Source of the DNA: CP2-2F sp034436355
Lineage (GTDB): Bacteria; Chloroflexota; Anaerolineae; Aggregatilineales; UBA2796
Length of the DNA stretch: 64,000 nt
NCBI GenBank assembly: GCA_034436355.1
Contig: DAOTVQ010000009.1
Location: forward strand, 1-64,000
Direction: 5' to 3'
Shown here: positions 34,474 to 43,138 of the stretch, piece by piece
Numbering within the stretch: the first letter of the stretch is position 1
Layout: every line of letters starts with the position of its first letter
Program-made: the position numbers and the translations under genes
Notes under the pieces: generated by a model
Seen by the model: only the letters and a program-made list of their open reading frames with translations
Told to the model about the DNA's origin: nothing
Databases searched by the model: none

Positions 34474-35691
34474 TTAGAGGATTGCGCCACGAAAAACGCC
34501 CAAGAAATGGGCAGCGCCAATGGCAAGCGCGCCGCCTACCACCACCATCGAAATGCCTTGCGGAAGCTGCAAGCGGTGCGCCAACCCTGCAAAGTATGCC
34601 TGCATCAGGAATGCCCACGCACCACCGATGAACAGCCCGCCCAAATGCAGTTCTAGGGCGTAAGTGTTGTTGCCCAAGTTGTGAAAGGTTGCAAACGGGA
34701 TGAACAGCAGGGCAAGGCTCAGCACCACAAACATCAGGATTTGCACGGCGATCATCACATTGGCAAAGCGCAGCACATCGCCGGTGCCACCGGCTGAGGT
34801 GCCAATCATATAGACCGCGCTGATGTACAAGAAAACCATCAACATGCCTGCGAGCGCCTTTGGCAGCGCACGCTCAAGCACGCCGCCGTTAAGGACGTTC
34901 AACAGGCTTGGCAGAATGTAGTTCACGTCGGGCGTCGTCATCGAAACGCGCAGCCGATACGAATAAACCACTACGAAAAACAAGACTGCCAGCAGCAGCA
35001 AAGGTAGTTCTGCCGCTAAAACTGCAAGGCGTGTGCCAAAGACGGGCGATACTTTCAAGCGCGCACCGCCCTCCGCGCTCAGCTTGCCACTCGCCAAATC
35101 GTCCAGCACTTGGGCAATTGCCTGCTTGGGCGGCAGATCGGTGAGGTCAGCGGCAAGGCGGCGCGCAGAGGCATTCTGGATAAGGGCGGGATCGGTTTGC
35201 AGGGCGCGCCCAAGCTCCAGTATGGCGGCGGCATTGTTGCCCTGCGTGCGGAAAGTATATGCCTGTGCTAGGTTGCCGCGTGCCACTTGTTGGCGGGCAG
35301 CGCTCACATACTGGGGCGGTTCTTCTTCAGCAGGTGGCGCACCGCGCATAGCCTCATCCCGTGAGGGCTGCCATGAGGGCTGCCAGGCTGCCTTTGTTTG
35401 TGCATCAGCAGGATGCGGCGCAGCATCGGGTGCGGCAGCATAGGCAGGTCGTGCTGCTGCGGCGGCGCCCAGCCCTTCAAGCGAGTCTGTCTCAGGCGCA
35501 CGGTTCATCTGCTGGATGTGCCGCCCAGTTTTCAGGGCGAGATCGCGCAATTCAGGGTCAGGATCGGTGCGGTAGACGTGAGCAAGGTGTTTCAGCGCGC
35601 CAAGATCGCCCAATTTTCCCAACGCAATGATCGCGGCACGGCGTTTGGCACTCTCCAAACTACGCAGTTGTTCAATGAACGGTTCAATCAT
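34474..35691 (-). CDS. HEAT-repeat / membrane protein (paralogue B)
   Basis: 405 residues with the same build as its neighbour: HEAT-like start (SAKRRAAIIALGKLGDLGAL), variable Ala/Pro linker, a TPR-like segment (AQAYTFRTQGNNAAAILELG) and a six-helix membrane half. ATG 35691 is chosen because GGAGGG lies 8 bases upstream. It ends 13 bases before paralogue A, so the pair is an operon formed by tandem duplication. The sequences have diverged considerably, which points to an old event and perhaps a heteromeric complex. Confidence 0.75.
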   Translation of the reverse strand: MIEPFIEQLRSLESAKRRAAIIALGKLGDLGALKHLAHVYRTDPDPELRDLALKTGRHIQQMNRAPETDSLEGLGAAAAARPAYAAAPDAAPHPADAQTKAAWQPSWQPSRDEAMRGAPPAEEEPPQYVSAARQQVARGNLAQAYTFRTQGNNAAAILELGRALQTDPALIQNASARRLAADLTDLPPKQAIAQVLDDLASGKLSAEGGARLKVSPVFGTRLAVLAAELPLLLLAVLFFVVVYSYRLRVSMTTPDVNYILPSLLNVLNGGVLERALPKALAGMLMVFLYISAVYMIGTSAGGTGDVLRFANVMIAVQILMFVVLSLALLFIPFATFHNLGNNTYALELHLGGLFIGGAWAFLMQAYFAGLAHRLQLPQGISMVVVGGALAIGAAHFLGVFRGAIL

Positions 35692-35853
35692 TATTTTACC
35701 CTCCACACGCACATTCTATTTTACGCTGAGGGGTGTATTTAGGTAACATTTTTGGTGTACCCTTTTACGCGTTAGGGCTTTGGTGGTGTGCTGGACTTAC
35801 CATAGGGAGCGCGTAGGGGGAAAGGTGGTTGCTGAGTGAGTTGGGCGATGTGT

Positions 35854-35859
35854 TATAAT
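35854..35859 (+). promoter_or_regulatory. -10 element of the LysM surface-protein gene
   Basis: TATAAT lies 38 bases before the preferred GTG start. A weak TTGCTG at 35829-35834 may serve as -35 (spacing 19). It supports the GTG start because the upstream ATG at 35879 would have no ribosome site. Confidence 0.5.
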
Positions 35860-35896
35860 GCCCGTTTGGATTTGGATTATGAGGAGTACGGATGCA

Positions 35897-38119
35897 GTGA
35901 TCCGCTTACGAAAACGCCATTTTGCGGCAGTTTTGGGCTGCGCCTTGGCGCTCACGCTCATCCTGACCGTGCGTGGGCTAATTTCAGTGCGCGCTCAAGG
36001 CGTAGAATTGCTCACCAATAACGGCATGGATGCCTACGTTGGCGGCACGGGCGGCGTTGTGCCAACGGGCTGGACGCTCACCGCCAATGTGCCGGTGAAT
36101 TCTTCCAAGCAGGACTGGGTCTTTAACGAATTTCCCGGCTTTGGTTCATCTTGGAAGGTCTCTACCTCCAAATATGCTTTCAATATGAATGCTTACCAGT
36201 TTGTGGCAGGCGTTCGGGCAGGCACGCCGCTGATCTTCAGCGCCTATGCCAATGTCTTCACCTGTGATCGGCAGGACTCGTGCATCACAGCCGAGAGGCC
36301 GCGCACCTCACAGCGCGAATCAGGCGCGCAAGTTCGCATCGGGATTGATCCAACCGGTGGACGCGATCCAAACGCGCCTACCGTCAAGTGGTCAGCCTAC
36401 ATTCAGCCCTTCGATCAGTTCCTGCCCATGAGCATTGAGGCGCGTTCTGAAAATGATAACGGCGTCACCGTCTTTCTGAATGCCACGCAATCCGTTGGGA
36501 TGCTGCTGAACGATGTGTATTGGGATAACGTCAGCTTGCTCTCTGGTGCAGGCAGTGGTGGTGCAGGTGGCGTTCCAATTCCGCCGACTGTGCCGCGTGA
36601 TGTGCCGTTCGTCACGCCGCAAAACGCTCGCCCTGATGGCAGCATCATTCACACGGTTATTCAAGGTGATACGCTCTTGTCTATCGCAGTTGCCTACAAC
36701 ATCACCGTTACGGAATTGCGCCGCTTGAACAACATTCCGCCTGAGGAATATGTGCTGCAAATTGGGCAGCAGCTCATCATTAAAACGCCTTCACCGAACG
36801 TCACCTTTGTGGTGGTGACGGCAACACCCACGCCTGACCCGAACATTTCACCAACGCCTACACCCACGCCTTTCATTGTGCTACCAACCAATACGCCTAG
36901 CGGCATTGTGGTGACTATCATCCCGGTGACAGTGATCACGAATACGCCCAAAGCCAGCGGCGAAAACCTGACTCCAGCGGCAACGGCGGTCGCTGCTGCT
37001 TCCACTGGCACCTACCGCCTGACCATCCCACCGCAGGATGTACGCCGCATTCTGACTATCCGTATTCAGCCACGCAGCACCTTTGTCCCACGCACAAATG
37101 GTAGTGCTATCCCAACTGTTGAGACGGTCGCGCTCTTGCCGAGCGCGATCTCAACCTCTACCGAAATCCCTGCTCAAACTGCGCTTATCTTACCAACCGA
37201 CACGCCAACACCGCTGCAAGTGGTCATCGTGACGCCAACGCCCACCGATGAACCTACCGCTGAAGCCACAGCCACTCGCCTGCCCACTGAGACACCCACC
37301 GAACAGCCTACACAAATTGCCCTTGAAGTGGTGGTAAACACACCTACAGCACAGCCAACGGACGCCGCGCCCGCACCACCGATCAGCGCTACTGAACAAC
37401 CCACCGAGACACCTACCGAATCGGGCTTTGAAATTGTCATCAGCACACCGACAGGCAGTTCACCCATTGAAAATACACCCGCCACCAGCGCGCCTGACTT
37501 GCCAATCACAACCCCATTGGCAGCCATAGAAGCATCTGCAACAGCTATCTCAACGCCTGCTGCCTTGCCAACAGCTACAGCTATTCCGCCGACGGAAGTT
37601 GCCCTATCAATTCCTGTGATTGCACTGGAGTCTATTCAGCCTGATCAAACGCGCTTGTGTGTGCTTGCCTTTGATGATGCCAACACCAACCGTCTGCGTG
37701 ATCAGGGCGAACCGCTGCTGACAGGAATGCAGATCAATTTGCTGCAAGAAGGCACGGAAACGCGCACACTCAGCACGGCGGCTGGCACGCCTGCCTGCTT
37801 TGCCGATTTGGCACAAGGCACATACACCCTTGTGGCAGTGCCACCTGAAACCTACGGTATGACCACACCTAGCCAACTCCAAGTAGAAGTGCTGCGTGGC
37901 GTGGCGCTCATGGTCAGCTTTGGCGCTGCTGGCAGCTATCAGCCAACGTCTTTGCCCGCCGCTCCTGAATTGCCTCCGTCAACCGTCGGTAAAAGTGAGA
38001 CCAGCCAAGGTCCGCTGCTCGCTTTCCTCTTGGAAAATCCCGGCGTGGTGATTATCGCCCTTGCTGGGCTAACCCTGCTGAGTGGTTTAGCCGTAGCGAT
38101 CCTTGTGCGTCGGAGTTAG
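35897..38119 (+). CDS. surface protein with LysM domain, Thr/Pro stalk and SdrD-B-like domain
   Basis: 740 residues. Start at GTG 35897, with GAGGAG 10 bases upstream; an in-frame ATG 35879 lacks one. It has a signal-anchor or signal peptide, an N-terminal beta domain (about 35-225, carbohydrate-binding-module-like), one LysM domain (IHTVIQGDTLLSIAVAYNIT), and a very long Thr/Pro/Glu-rich stalk. Near 590-680 follows a domain like the SdrD B fold (LCVLAFDDANTNRLRDQGEP). A membrane helix and a short basic tail end the protein. It is anchored at its C-terminus and bound to the wall by LysM, and stands 3 bases before a polysaccharide deacetylase gene. Confidence 0.85.
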   Translation: MIRLRKRHFAAVLGCALALTLILTVRGLISVRAQGVELLTNNGMDAYVGGTGGVVPTGWTLTANVPVNSSKQDWVFNEFPGFGSSWKVSTSKYAFNMNAYQFVAGVRAGTPLIFSAYANVFTCDRQDSCITAERPRTSQRESGAQVRIGIDPTGGRDPNAPTVKWSAYIQPFDQFLPMSIEARSENDNGVTVFLNATQSVGMLLNDVYWDNVSLLSGAGSGGAGGVPIPPTVPRDVPFVTPQNARPDGSIIHTVIQGDTLLSIAVAYNITVTELRRLNNIPPEEYVLQIGQQLIIKTPSPNVTFVVVTATPTPDPNISPTPTPTPFIVLPTNTPSGIVVTIIPVTVITNTPKASGENLTPAATAVAAASTGTYRLTIPPQDVRRILTIRIQPRSTFVPRTNGSAIPTVETVALLPSAISTSTEIPAQTALILPTDTPTPLQVVIVTPTPTDEPTAEATATRLPTETPTEQPTQIALEVVVNTPTAQPTDAAPAPPISATEQPTETPTESGFEIVISTPTGSSPIENTPATSAPDLPITTPLAAIEASATAISTPAALPTATAIPPTEVALSIPVIALESIQPDQTRLCVLAFDDANTNRLRDQGEPLLTGMQINLLQEGTETRTLSTAAGTPACFADLAQGTYTLVAVPPETYGMTTPSQLQVEVLRGVALMVSFGAAGSYQPTSLPAAPELPPSTVGKSETSQGPLLAFLLENPGVVIIALAGLTLLSGLAVAILVRRS

Positions 38120-38122
38120 TAG

Positions 38123-39055
38123 ATGCCGCCTTTCAACCGCCGCGCCTTCCTAAAAGCAGCTGCCCTAAGTGCTGCTGCGCTTGCCTTGCGCCAGCCTGTT
38201 CACGCGCAAGGTGCGCCGTTCCGCATGTATTTGACCTTTGATGACGGACCGACCACCAATCCCAACGGCAGCGGCGCAACCACAACCGTCCTCGATATTT
38301 TGAAGCAGGAAGGTGTACGCGCCACCTTTTTCCTGCACGGCATCGCCATTAACGATTGGGAAGGCGCTATTTTGGCGCGCATCATCAATGATGGACATGC
38401 CATCGGCAACCACCTGTGGCGGCAAGGCGGCAACACGGTTGAGGATGAATCGCCTATGGCGCTGCTGGCACAGCAATACATCCTGTGCGAGCGCCGCATT
38501 CGGGGCATATTAGAGGCTGCCGACCCTGATGCCTACGCTAAATATTTAGCGCAGCCGCGCTTGTTTCGGCGTCCCGGCGGTAATAACGGACTAAACGGCT
38601 TCCTAGACCTGAAAAATTTCACCCTGCTGGAAAATGCGCCTTTTCTGCGCGGCTATCGGGCAGAGATGGCATGGTTAAGGGGTGTCTACGACTACAGCGG
38701 GTGGCATCTCACGAACGGCGATAGTGTTGCACAGCGCGCCTTGTATCCTGCTGATGAAGCTGCCATGCTGAGCTGGATTACTCGTGGGCGCGGCGCCTAT
38801 CAAGGTGTGGAGAGCTACCTGTGTGCGGGCGATCCACCGCGCCGTGCCGCTGAGGTGCGCGATGGCTTGATCTTGCTGATGCACGACGCCGCACCGCTGA
38901 CACAAGCAGCCTTGCCCGCCATTATCAGGGAACTGCGCCAGCGCGGTGCAACCTTTCACACGCTGCCACGCCCTATTGATCAGCCGAATGCACCGACGGT
39001 TGGCATTGGCTACGCGCCAACACCTGATCCGTTTGGGCGTGCTTGTTCAAGCTGA
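38123..39055 (+). CDS. secreted polysaccharide deacetylase (NodB domain)
   Basis: 310 residues. The twin-arginine-like start NRRAFLKAAALSAAALAL suggests Tat export. The carbohydrate-esterase 4 motifs are TFDDGPT (catalytic and metal-binding Asp) and the partial H-x3-H metal motif HAIGNH. A late block with LLMHDA supplies the last catalytic His. It removes acetyl groups from peptidoglycan or other glycans outside the membrane. Its gene is coupled to the LysM surface-protein gene, so both likely act on the same envelope polymer. Confidence 0.9.
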   Translation: MPPFNRRAFLKAAALSAAALALRQPVHAQGAPFRMYLTFDDGPTTNPNGSGATTTVLDILKQEGVRATFFLHGIAINDWEGAILARIINDGHAIGNHLWRQGGNTVEDESPMALLAQQYILCERRIRGILEAADPDAYAKYLAQPRLFRRPGGNNGLNGFLDLKNFTLLENAPFLRGYRAEMAWLRGVYDYSGWHLTNGDSVAQRALYPADEAAMLSWITRGRGAYQGVESYLCAGDPPRRAAEVRDGLILLMHDAAPLTQAALPAIIRELRQRGATFHTLPRPIDQPNAPTVGIGYAPTPDPFGRACSS

Positions 39056-39330
39056 TGGGTTTTGAGAGAACCTATCGCACTGAAAAACGTAGTTGTACGC
39101 CGCGCGTTCCTCTATCAGTGATGGTCGTTCCTGAGTTCCTAGGTGAGAAAGAAGGCAGGCGTTTCTCCGCGCCACCTCACCGCCGCTCGTAGCTTGATGT
39201 TGTATAGTCCAGACCTCGTGCGCGTCGCGGGTGAGGAATAGTCCGTGCATTCATCAAGCCCGCTTGCGTTCAGCAGGCTCAGGAAAAAGCTGTTACCGAA
39301 CCTGTAATGCTTCTACGTGCTGGCTGAAAC
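39056..39330. other. non-coding gap after the deacetylase gene
   Basis: No supported gene is visible in these 275 bases. On the minus strand the stretch would be downstream of the broken lectin/Rhs gene and may hold further decayed Rhs sequence, but I cannot recognise it. Confidence 0.4.
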
Positions 39331-39786
39331 CTAAAAACACCTGATGCCCTTGATCTTGCGGGTGCGGTATTGTGAATAATCGCGGCGGAAGGTCAGCGGC
39401 AGGCGGCGTCCGCGCACGCTGAGGTCGCTTTGGCTGTAGGTGTAGTTGCCCGTCTGCGGGTTGATCGGACCTACCACCATGACGTGAGCTTGTTGGGCAG
39501 TCAGCGAGTCCACACAAGAAGAACAGTCGCCCGCACCGGCGATGTTGTCAGGGTCAATGGGCGCTCTGGGCTTGAATTCCCAGGAGTGAATGTCGTGTTT
39601 CCGATGCCCATAACCAGCCGCTGCGGTTAGCCCAATCCATGCTCGCCCGTTACTCTCAGCGCCTAAAATCTCATCAAAATTGACGTTTTTTGTTGTTAAA
39701 TGCGGCGCACTACCGTTGTTGAGGTAGGCTTCCAGCGTTTGTTTTGAAGCATCATAGACGATACGAGCTGTGTGCCAGTTAAAAGG
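39331..39786 (-). pseudogene. remnant of an L-type lectin / Rhs-family gene
   Basis: Reading the minus strand, this 152-codon open stretch has no start codon at its head and is entered directly after an in-frame TAG (39787-39789). Its first half ends like a legume-type (L-type) lectin domain: NWHTARIVYDASKQTLEAYL, GRAWIGLTAAAGYG and HDIHSWEF. A CSSC-containing linker follows. Then comes the start of an Rhs protein domain (PINPQTGNYTYSQSDLSV, RRLPLTFRRDYSQY), which stops at a TAG. A real protein of this type would run for over 1,000 residues more. This is therefore a decayed fragment, truncated at both ends. Confidence 0.72.
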
Positions 39787-39967
39787 CTAAATGGTAGTGC
39801 CTTGGCGTAGTTAACAGCATGTTGGTTTTGGTTTTGATGAAAAACTTGATTGGGCTTTAGTATCGCCCTCTCGGCTGCGGGCGGGGTAGGAAGGCTTGAC
39901 AGAATGCGCTATACTGAACCTAGACAGCGTGCTTTTGTGCTGCGGGCTTGGGCGAAAGGAATACCCT

Positions 39968-40084
39968 ATGGCGTTCGGGATTATGGAGATTATCGTGCTG
40001 TTCTTGCTGCTGCGCTCGCCGTTGGTTGCCATTCTTTTAATTTTATTCCTATTGCTGCTGCCTGTGTCGGCAAGCAGGTTCTAG
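39968..40084 (+). CDS. 38-residue membrane peptide
   Basis: ATG 39968 is preceded by AAAGGA at 7 bases, and the product is almost wholly hydrophobic (MAFGIMEIIVLFLLL, a single Arg, then a Leu-rich stretch to VSASRF). It is therefore a single- or hairpin-helix membrane peptide. It converges on cofE with a 4-base overlap of the stops. The coding call rests on the good ribosome site and membrane character; it could be spurious. Similar tiny membrane proteins act as regulators or as toxins. Confidence 0.5.
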   Translation: MAFGIMEIIVLFLLLRSPLVAILLILFLLLLPVSASRF

Positions 40085-40854
40085 CCGTACAAATCCAAGT
40101 GCGGCGGACGGTAGAGATCAGTAGCGCTGCCCTCACTTGGCGCGCCTTCAGGCAGCCGATAGCCGCGTATCAGCACGACGGGCAAGCCTTCGGCTGCCTG
40201 CCCGCTGATTAGCTCAGCGGCGGCAGCCAGCTCGTCCGCCACACCGATTTCGGTGTGCTGCAAGCGGCGCTCGAACAAATCTGCCTTGCCACGCAAGTTG
40301 AGCAGTGCCGCTATACCCGCCACACCAACCGCTACGCCAACGTTGCCCAAGCGGTGCGGTCTGCCGTGTGTATCGCTCAGGATGACGGCAGGCAGCACGC
40401 CGCACAACGCGCCGATCCGTTCGCGCAAACGCCGCGCCGACTCGTCAGGATTTTCCGGTAAAAGCAATGCCCAGTCATCATCGCCGCGCACGTTAGACTG
40501 ATCGATGCCGCTGTTGGCAGAGACAAAGCCGAGCCGATGGCGCGTGATCAGCACCTTGCCGCCCTGCCGCGAGATGCCTTGTGCCTCGCGCAGCACCAAC
40601 TCTACCAAGCGCGCATCTTTGCCCGTCTGCGCGGCAACCTGCGCCGCCTGCGCCGATGGCTGCACCGTCCGCAGGTCTACAAGGCGACCTTCCGCCTTCG
40701 AGACGATCTTTGAGGTGATGATCAGCACATCGCCCGTGTGCAGGGTTAGCCCATTCAGGTGCAGCGCCTCAGCAATCAGGGCGGCGAGATCGTCGCCCTG
40801 TTGGATGATTGGCAGCCCGCGCAGCGCGAAAAGTTGGAGGTCAGGCTCAGGCAT
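40081..40854 (-). CDS. cofE: coenzyme F420-0:L-glutamate ligase
   Basis: 257 residues of the CofE family. Visible hallmarks are VLIITSKIVSKAEGR, GKDARLVELVLREA and GFVSANSGIDQSN, with a long conserved ILSDTHGRP stretch after. It adds the gamma-linked glutamates of F420 with GTP, in the cytoplasm. Start ATG 40854 overlaps the stop of the F420:NADP oxidoreductase gene by 8 bases, so the pair is translationally coupled. The other F420 genes (cofC, cofD, cofG/H) are not in the window. Confidence 0.93.
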   Translation of the reverse strand: MPEPDLQLFALRGLPIIQQGDDLAALIAEALHLNGLTLHTGDVLIITSKIVSKAEGRLVDLRTVQPSAQAAQVAAQTGKDARLVELVLREAQGISRQGGKVLITRHRLGFVSANSGIDQSNVRGDDDWALLLPENPDESARRLRERIGALCGVLPAVILSDTHGRPHRLGNVGVAVGVAGIAALLNLRGKADLFERRLQHTEIGVADELAAAAELISGQAAEGLPVVLIRGYRLPEGAPSEGSATDLYRPPHLDLYG

Positions 40855-41527
40855 GGTCAGCAGGTGCAAAGCCCGTGATGCGAATACCGGCGCCCTTCAC
40901 CTTGTAGCGCCCGTTGATGTAGAGCAGCACAGGCGTCAGCGCCTCAACGGCAACTGCGTTCATCAGCGCACCGGCATCTATGCCGCGCATCCCAATCGCC
41001 TCGACCAACCCGATCACCTGATCTTTGGCGGCGCTGTCATCACCACAGACCAGCACATCACAATCTACGCCATGATCGAGCTTCTTGAGGTGAACAGCGC
41101 TCACATTCTGGAAGGCTGCCACCACCTTTACCGATTCACCCAGCGCTGCTTGCGCTTCCACACAAGCTGATTTACCCTCCGGCACGTAGACAGTGCGGTA
41201 ATCCGCCGCGTTGATCGGCACGGTCACATCTACAAAGAGTTTGCCCTGTGCCGCCGCTTTGATGTTGGCAATCGTATCGGCGTGCGCGCTGTATGGCACG
41301 CTCAGCACAATGATCTGGGCAGCGGCAGCCGCCTCGACGTTTGCCATGCCGCGAATGCGCTCACTGCCAAGCGCGGTGTTGAGTTCGGCAGCTTTTTGGG
41401 CAGCCCGTTCGGCATCCCGCGAGCCAATGATGACAGGGTAGCCCTTGTGCGCCCAACGCAGCGCAAGCCCTGCACCTTCTTTGCCCGTGCCGCCGATCAC
41501 GGCAAGGGTCGGTAGTGTATCGGTCAT
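40847..41527 (-). CDS. npdG: F420H2:NADP oxidoreductase (NpdG type)
   Basis: 226 residues. The Rossmann loop is VIGGTGKEGAGLALRWAHKG, with IIGSRDAERA as the NADP phosphate-binding turn and VPYSAHADTI after it. FQNVSAVHL and the C-terminal LLYINGRYKVKGAGIRITG match the F420-dependent reductases. It moves hydride between reduced F420 and NADP. The gene is followed by cofE with an 8-base overlap, so cofactor synthesis and use are linked. Confidence 0.9.
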   Translation of the reverse strand: MTDTLPTLAVIGGTGKEGAGLALRWAHKGYPVIIGSRDAERAAQKAAELNTALGSERIRGMANVEAAAAAQIIVLSVPYSAHADTIANIKAAAQGKLFVDVTVPINAADYRTVYVPEGKSACVEAQAALGESVKVVAAFQNVSAVHLKKLDHGVDCDVLVCGDDSAAKDQVIGLVEAIGMRGIDAGALMNAVAVEALTPVLLYINGRYKVKGAGIRITGFAPADHA

Positions 41528-41551
41528 GATCTCTCCATTTGGTCAGATGTT

Positions 41552-42892
41552 TCACGCGCCGACGAATTCAGCAAAGCGCGCCCACACAGCTGGCACTTTT
41601 GCCCGTGCCTCAGCCGCGATAGCCGCCTCATCCAAGGTGAGCAGTTGGCGATCCCACATCAAAATGCGCCCGCCGGCGATGGTCGCTGTAATCATGGATG
41701 ACTCAAAGCCGAACAGAGCGTGCCAAGGCAGGTTGCCTTCCGTCAGCGGCGTGAAAGGATAATACTCGACCAAGATCATATCGGCAGCGGCGCCAACTGA
41801 CAATGAACCAAAAGTTTCATCAGGGAAGAAAACTTCTGCCAGCGCCGCATTGTGGTCTACGGCAACTTGCACGATGGAATCGCCGTTGGCAGCACGCGGA
41901 TCGCGGTTGGCAACCTTATGCAGCAAGTAGGCGGCTTTCCATTCCTCAAACATGGCGTTGCCCATCCCGTCGTTGCCCAAACAGACCTTCACACCGCCGC
42001 GCAGCATGTCATCAAAGCGCATGACGCCAACGCCGTTATTCATGTTGCTGCGCGGTTGGTGCGTCACCCACGTCTCAGATTGGCGCAGCAGTTCCATCTC
42101 CCAGGCATCAATGTGAACAGCGTGCGCGGCGATGGTGCGCTTGCCTAAGATGCCAGCGCGCTTTAGGCGGCGCACCACACGCACACCGGAACGCTTCAGG
42201 CTGTCTTCTTCGTCTGCCTCATGCTCTGCCACATGAATGTGAAAGCCCGTCTCAAAGGATTCCATCGCCCGCACACAGGCTGCCAACGTCTCATCGGAAA
42301 GGGTGAGGCTGGCGTGCAAGCCAAAGGCGCCGGCAATGCGCGGATGTTCACCCAACGCCTTCAAAAAGCGCACATTCTCGGCGATGCCTGCCTGTGCTTT
42401 TGCCTCGCCGTCGCGGTCGGTCACTTCGTAGCACAGCACGGCGCGCACGCCTGCTTGCTCCACAGCTTGGGCAATCACGCTGAGGCTGCCATCAATAGCG
42501 TTTGGGCTGGCGTGGTGATCGATCAAGGTGGTGGTGCCGTGACGGATGGCGTCCACAAGGCTCACCAATGCCGAAAGGCGCACGTCATCAAGGGTGAGCG
42601 CCTTATCTAAATTCCACCACAGCTTTTTAAGGATTTCGGGGAAATTGCGTGGTGGATCGCCGGGTATGGCGAGTCCGCGTGCGAATGCGCCGTAAAAATG
42701 GGTGTGCGCGCAGATATTGCCGGGCAATAAGAGTTTGCCGCCAGCGTCGCGGCGTTCCAGATCGGGGTGACGTGCCGTGAGTTCGGCGGTGCTGCCGATC
42801 TCGGCAATGCGTCCGTCGCGGATTAGCACGGCGTGATCGGGCAAGATTTGGCGCGGCGTCCAATTGACGAGCGTGGCATTCGTGATCAGCAT
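41552..42892 (-). CDS. ssnA: SsnA-like amidohydrolase
   Basis: 446 residues of the amidohydrolase superfamily. The metal site is visible as HTHF in LLPGNICAHTHFYGAFARG, the HVAEHE block, and later HAVHID and LGNDGMG. The sequence AIPGDPPRNFPEILKKLWW is characteristic of SsnA, a putative purine/selenium-metabolism deaminase. ATG 42892 has AAAGG 9 bases upstream, better than the TTG at 42898. It lies 24 bases ahead of npdG on the same strand, so it is probably co-transcribed with the F420 genes. Its substrate is not established in any organism I know. Confidence 0.82.
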   Translation of the reverse strand: MLITNATLVNWTPRQILPDHAVLIRDGRIAEIGSTAELTARHPDLERRDAGGKLLLPGNICAHTHFYGAFARGLAIPGDPPRNFPEILKKLWWNLDKALTLDDVRLSALVSLVDAIRHGTTTLIDHHASPNAIDGSLSVIAQAVEQAGVRAVLCYEVTDRDGEAKAQAGIAENVRFLKALGEHPRIAGAFGLHASLTLSDETLAACVRAMESFETGFHIHVAEHEADEEDSLKRSGVRVVRRLKRAGILGKRTIAAHAVHIDAWEMELLRQSETWVTHQPRSNMNNGVGVMRFDDMLRGGVKVCLGNDGMGNAMFEEWKAAYLLHKVANRDPRAANGDSIVQVAVDHNAALAEVFFPDETFGSLSVGAAADMILVEYYPFTPLTEGNLPWHALFGFESSMITATIAGGRILMWDRQLLTLDEAAIAAEARAKVPAVWARFAEFVGA

Positions 42893-43138
42893 AATCAATT
42901 ACCTTTGCAGTGAACCCTTCACAGGCTCATAAACTATAGCCTCCCGATAATGATACAACCAAATGAGCATAGGTAACTAAAGATTGACGTCTTCACCCAA
43001 AGGGTCTCCCTGTTCCCAAAGACCTGAACCTGACGCTTCTCAGGCGCAAAGCCGCCGAAAAGATGCACAACGCACACTTTGGGTTAGAATGGTAATTAAG
43101 AATGATCACTAACAGTTTGGCTGCTAAGGGGGACGATT

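Noticed and set aside
39047..39250. A 67-codon minus-strand frame beside the Rhs relic.
   Set aside because: No Rhs motif or ribosome site; not supported as gene.
40505..41170. A 221-codon plus-strand open frame.
   Set aside because: It is antisense to cofE and npdG, which have clear family motifs.
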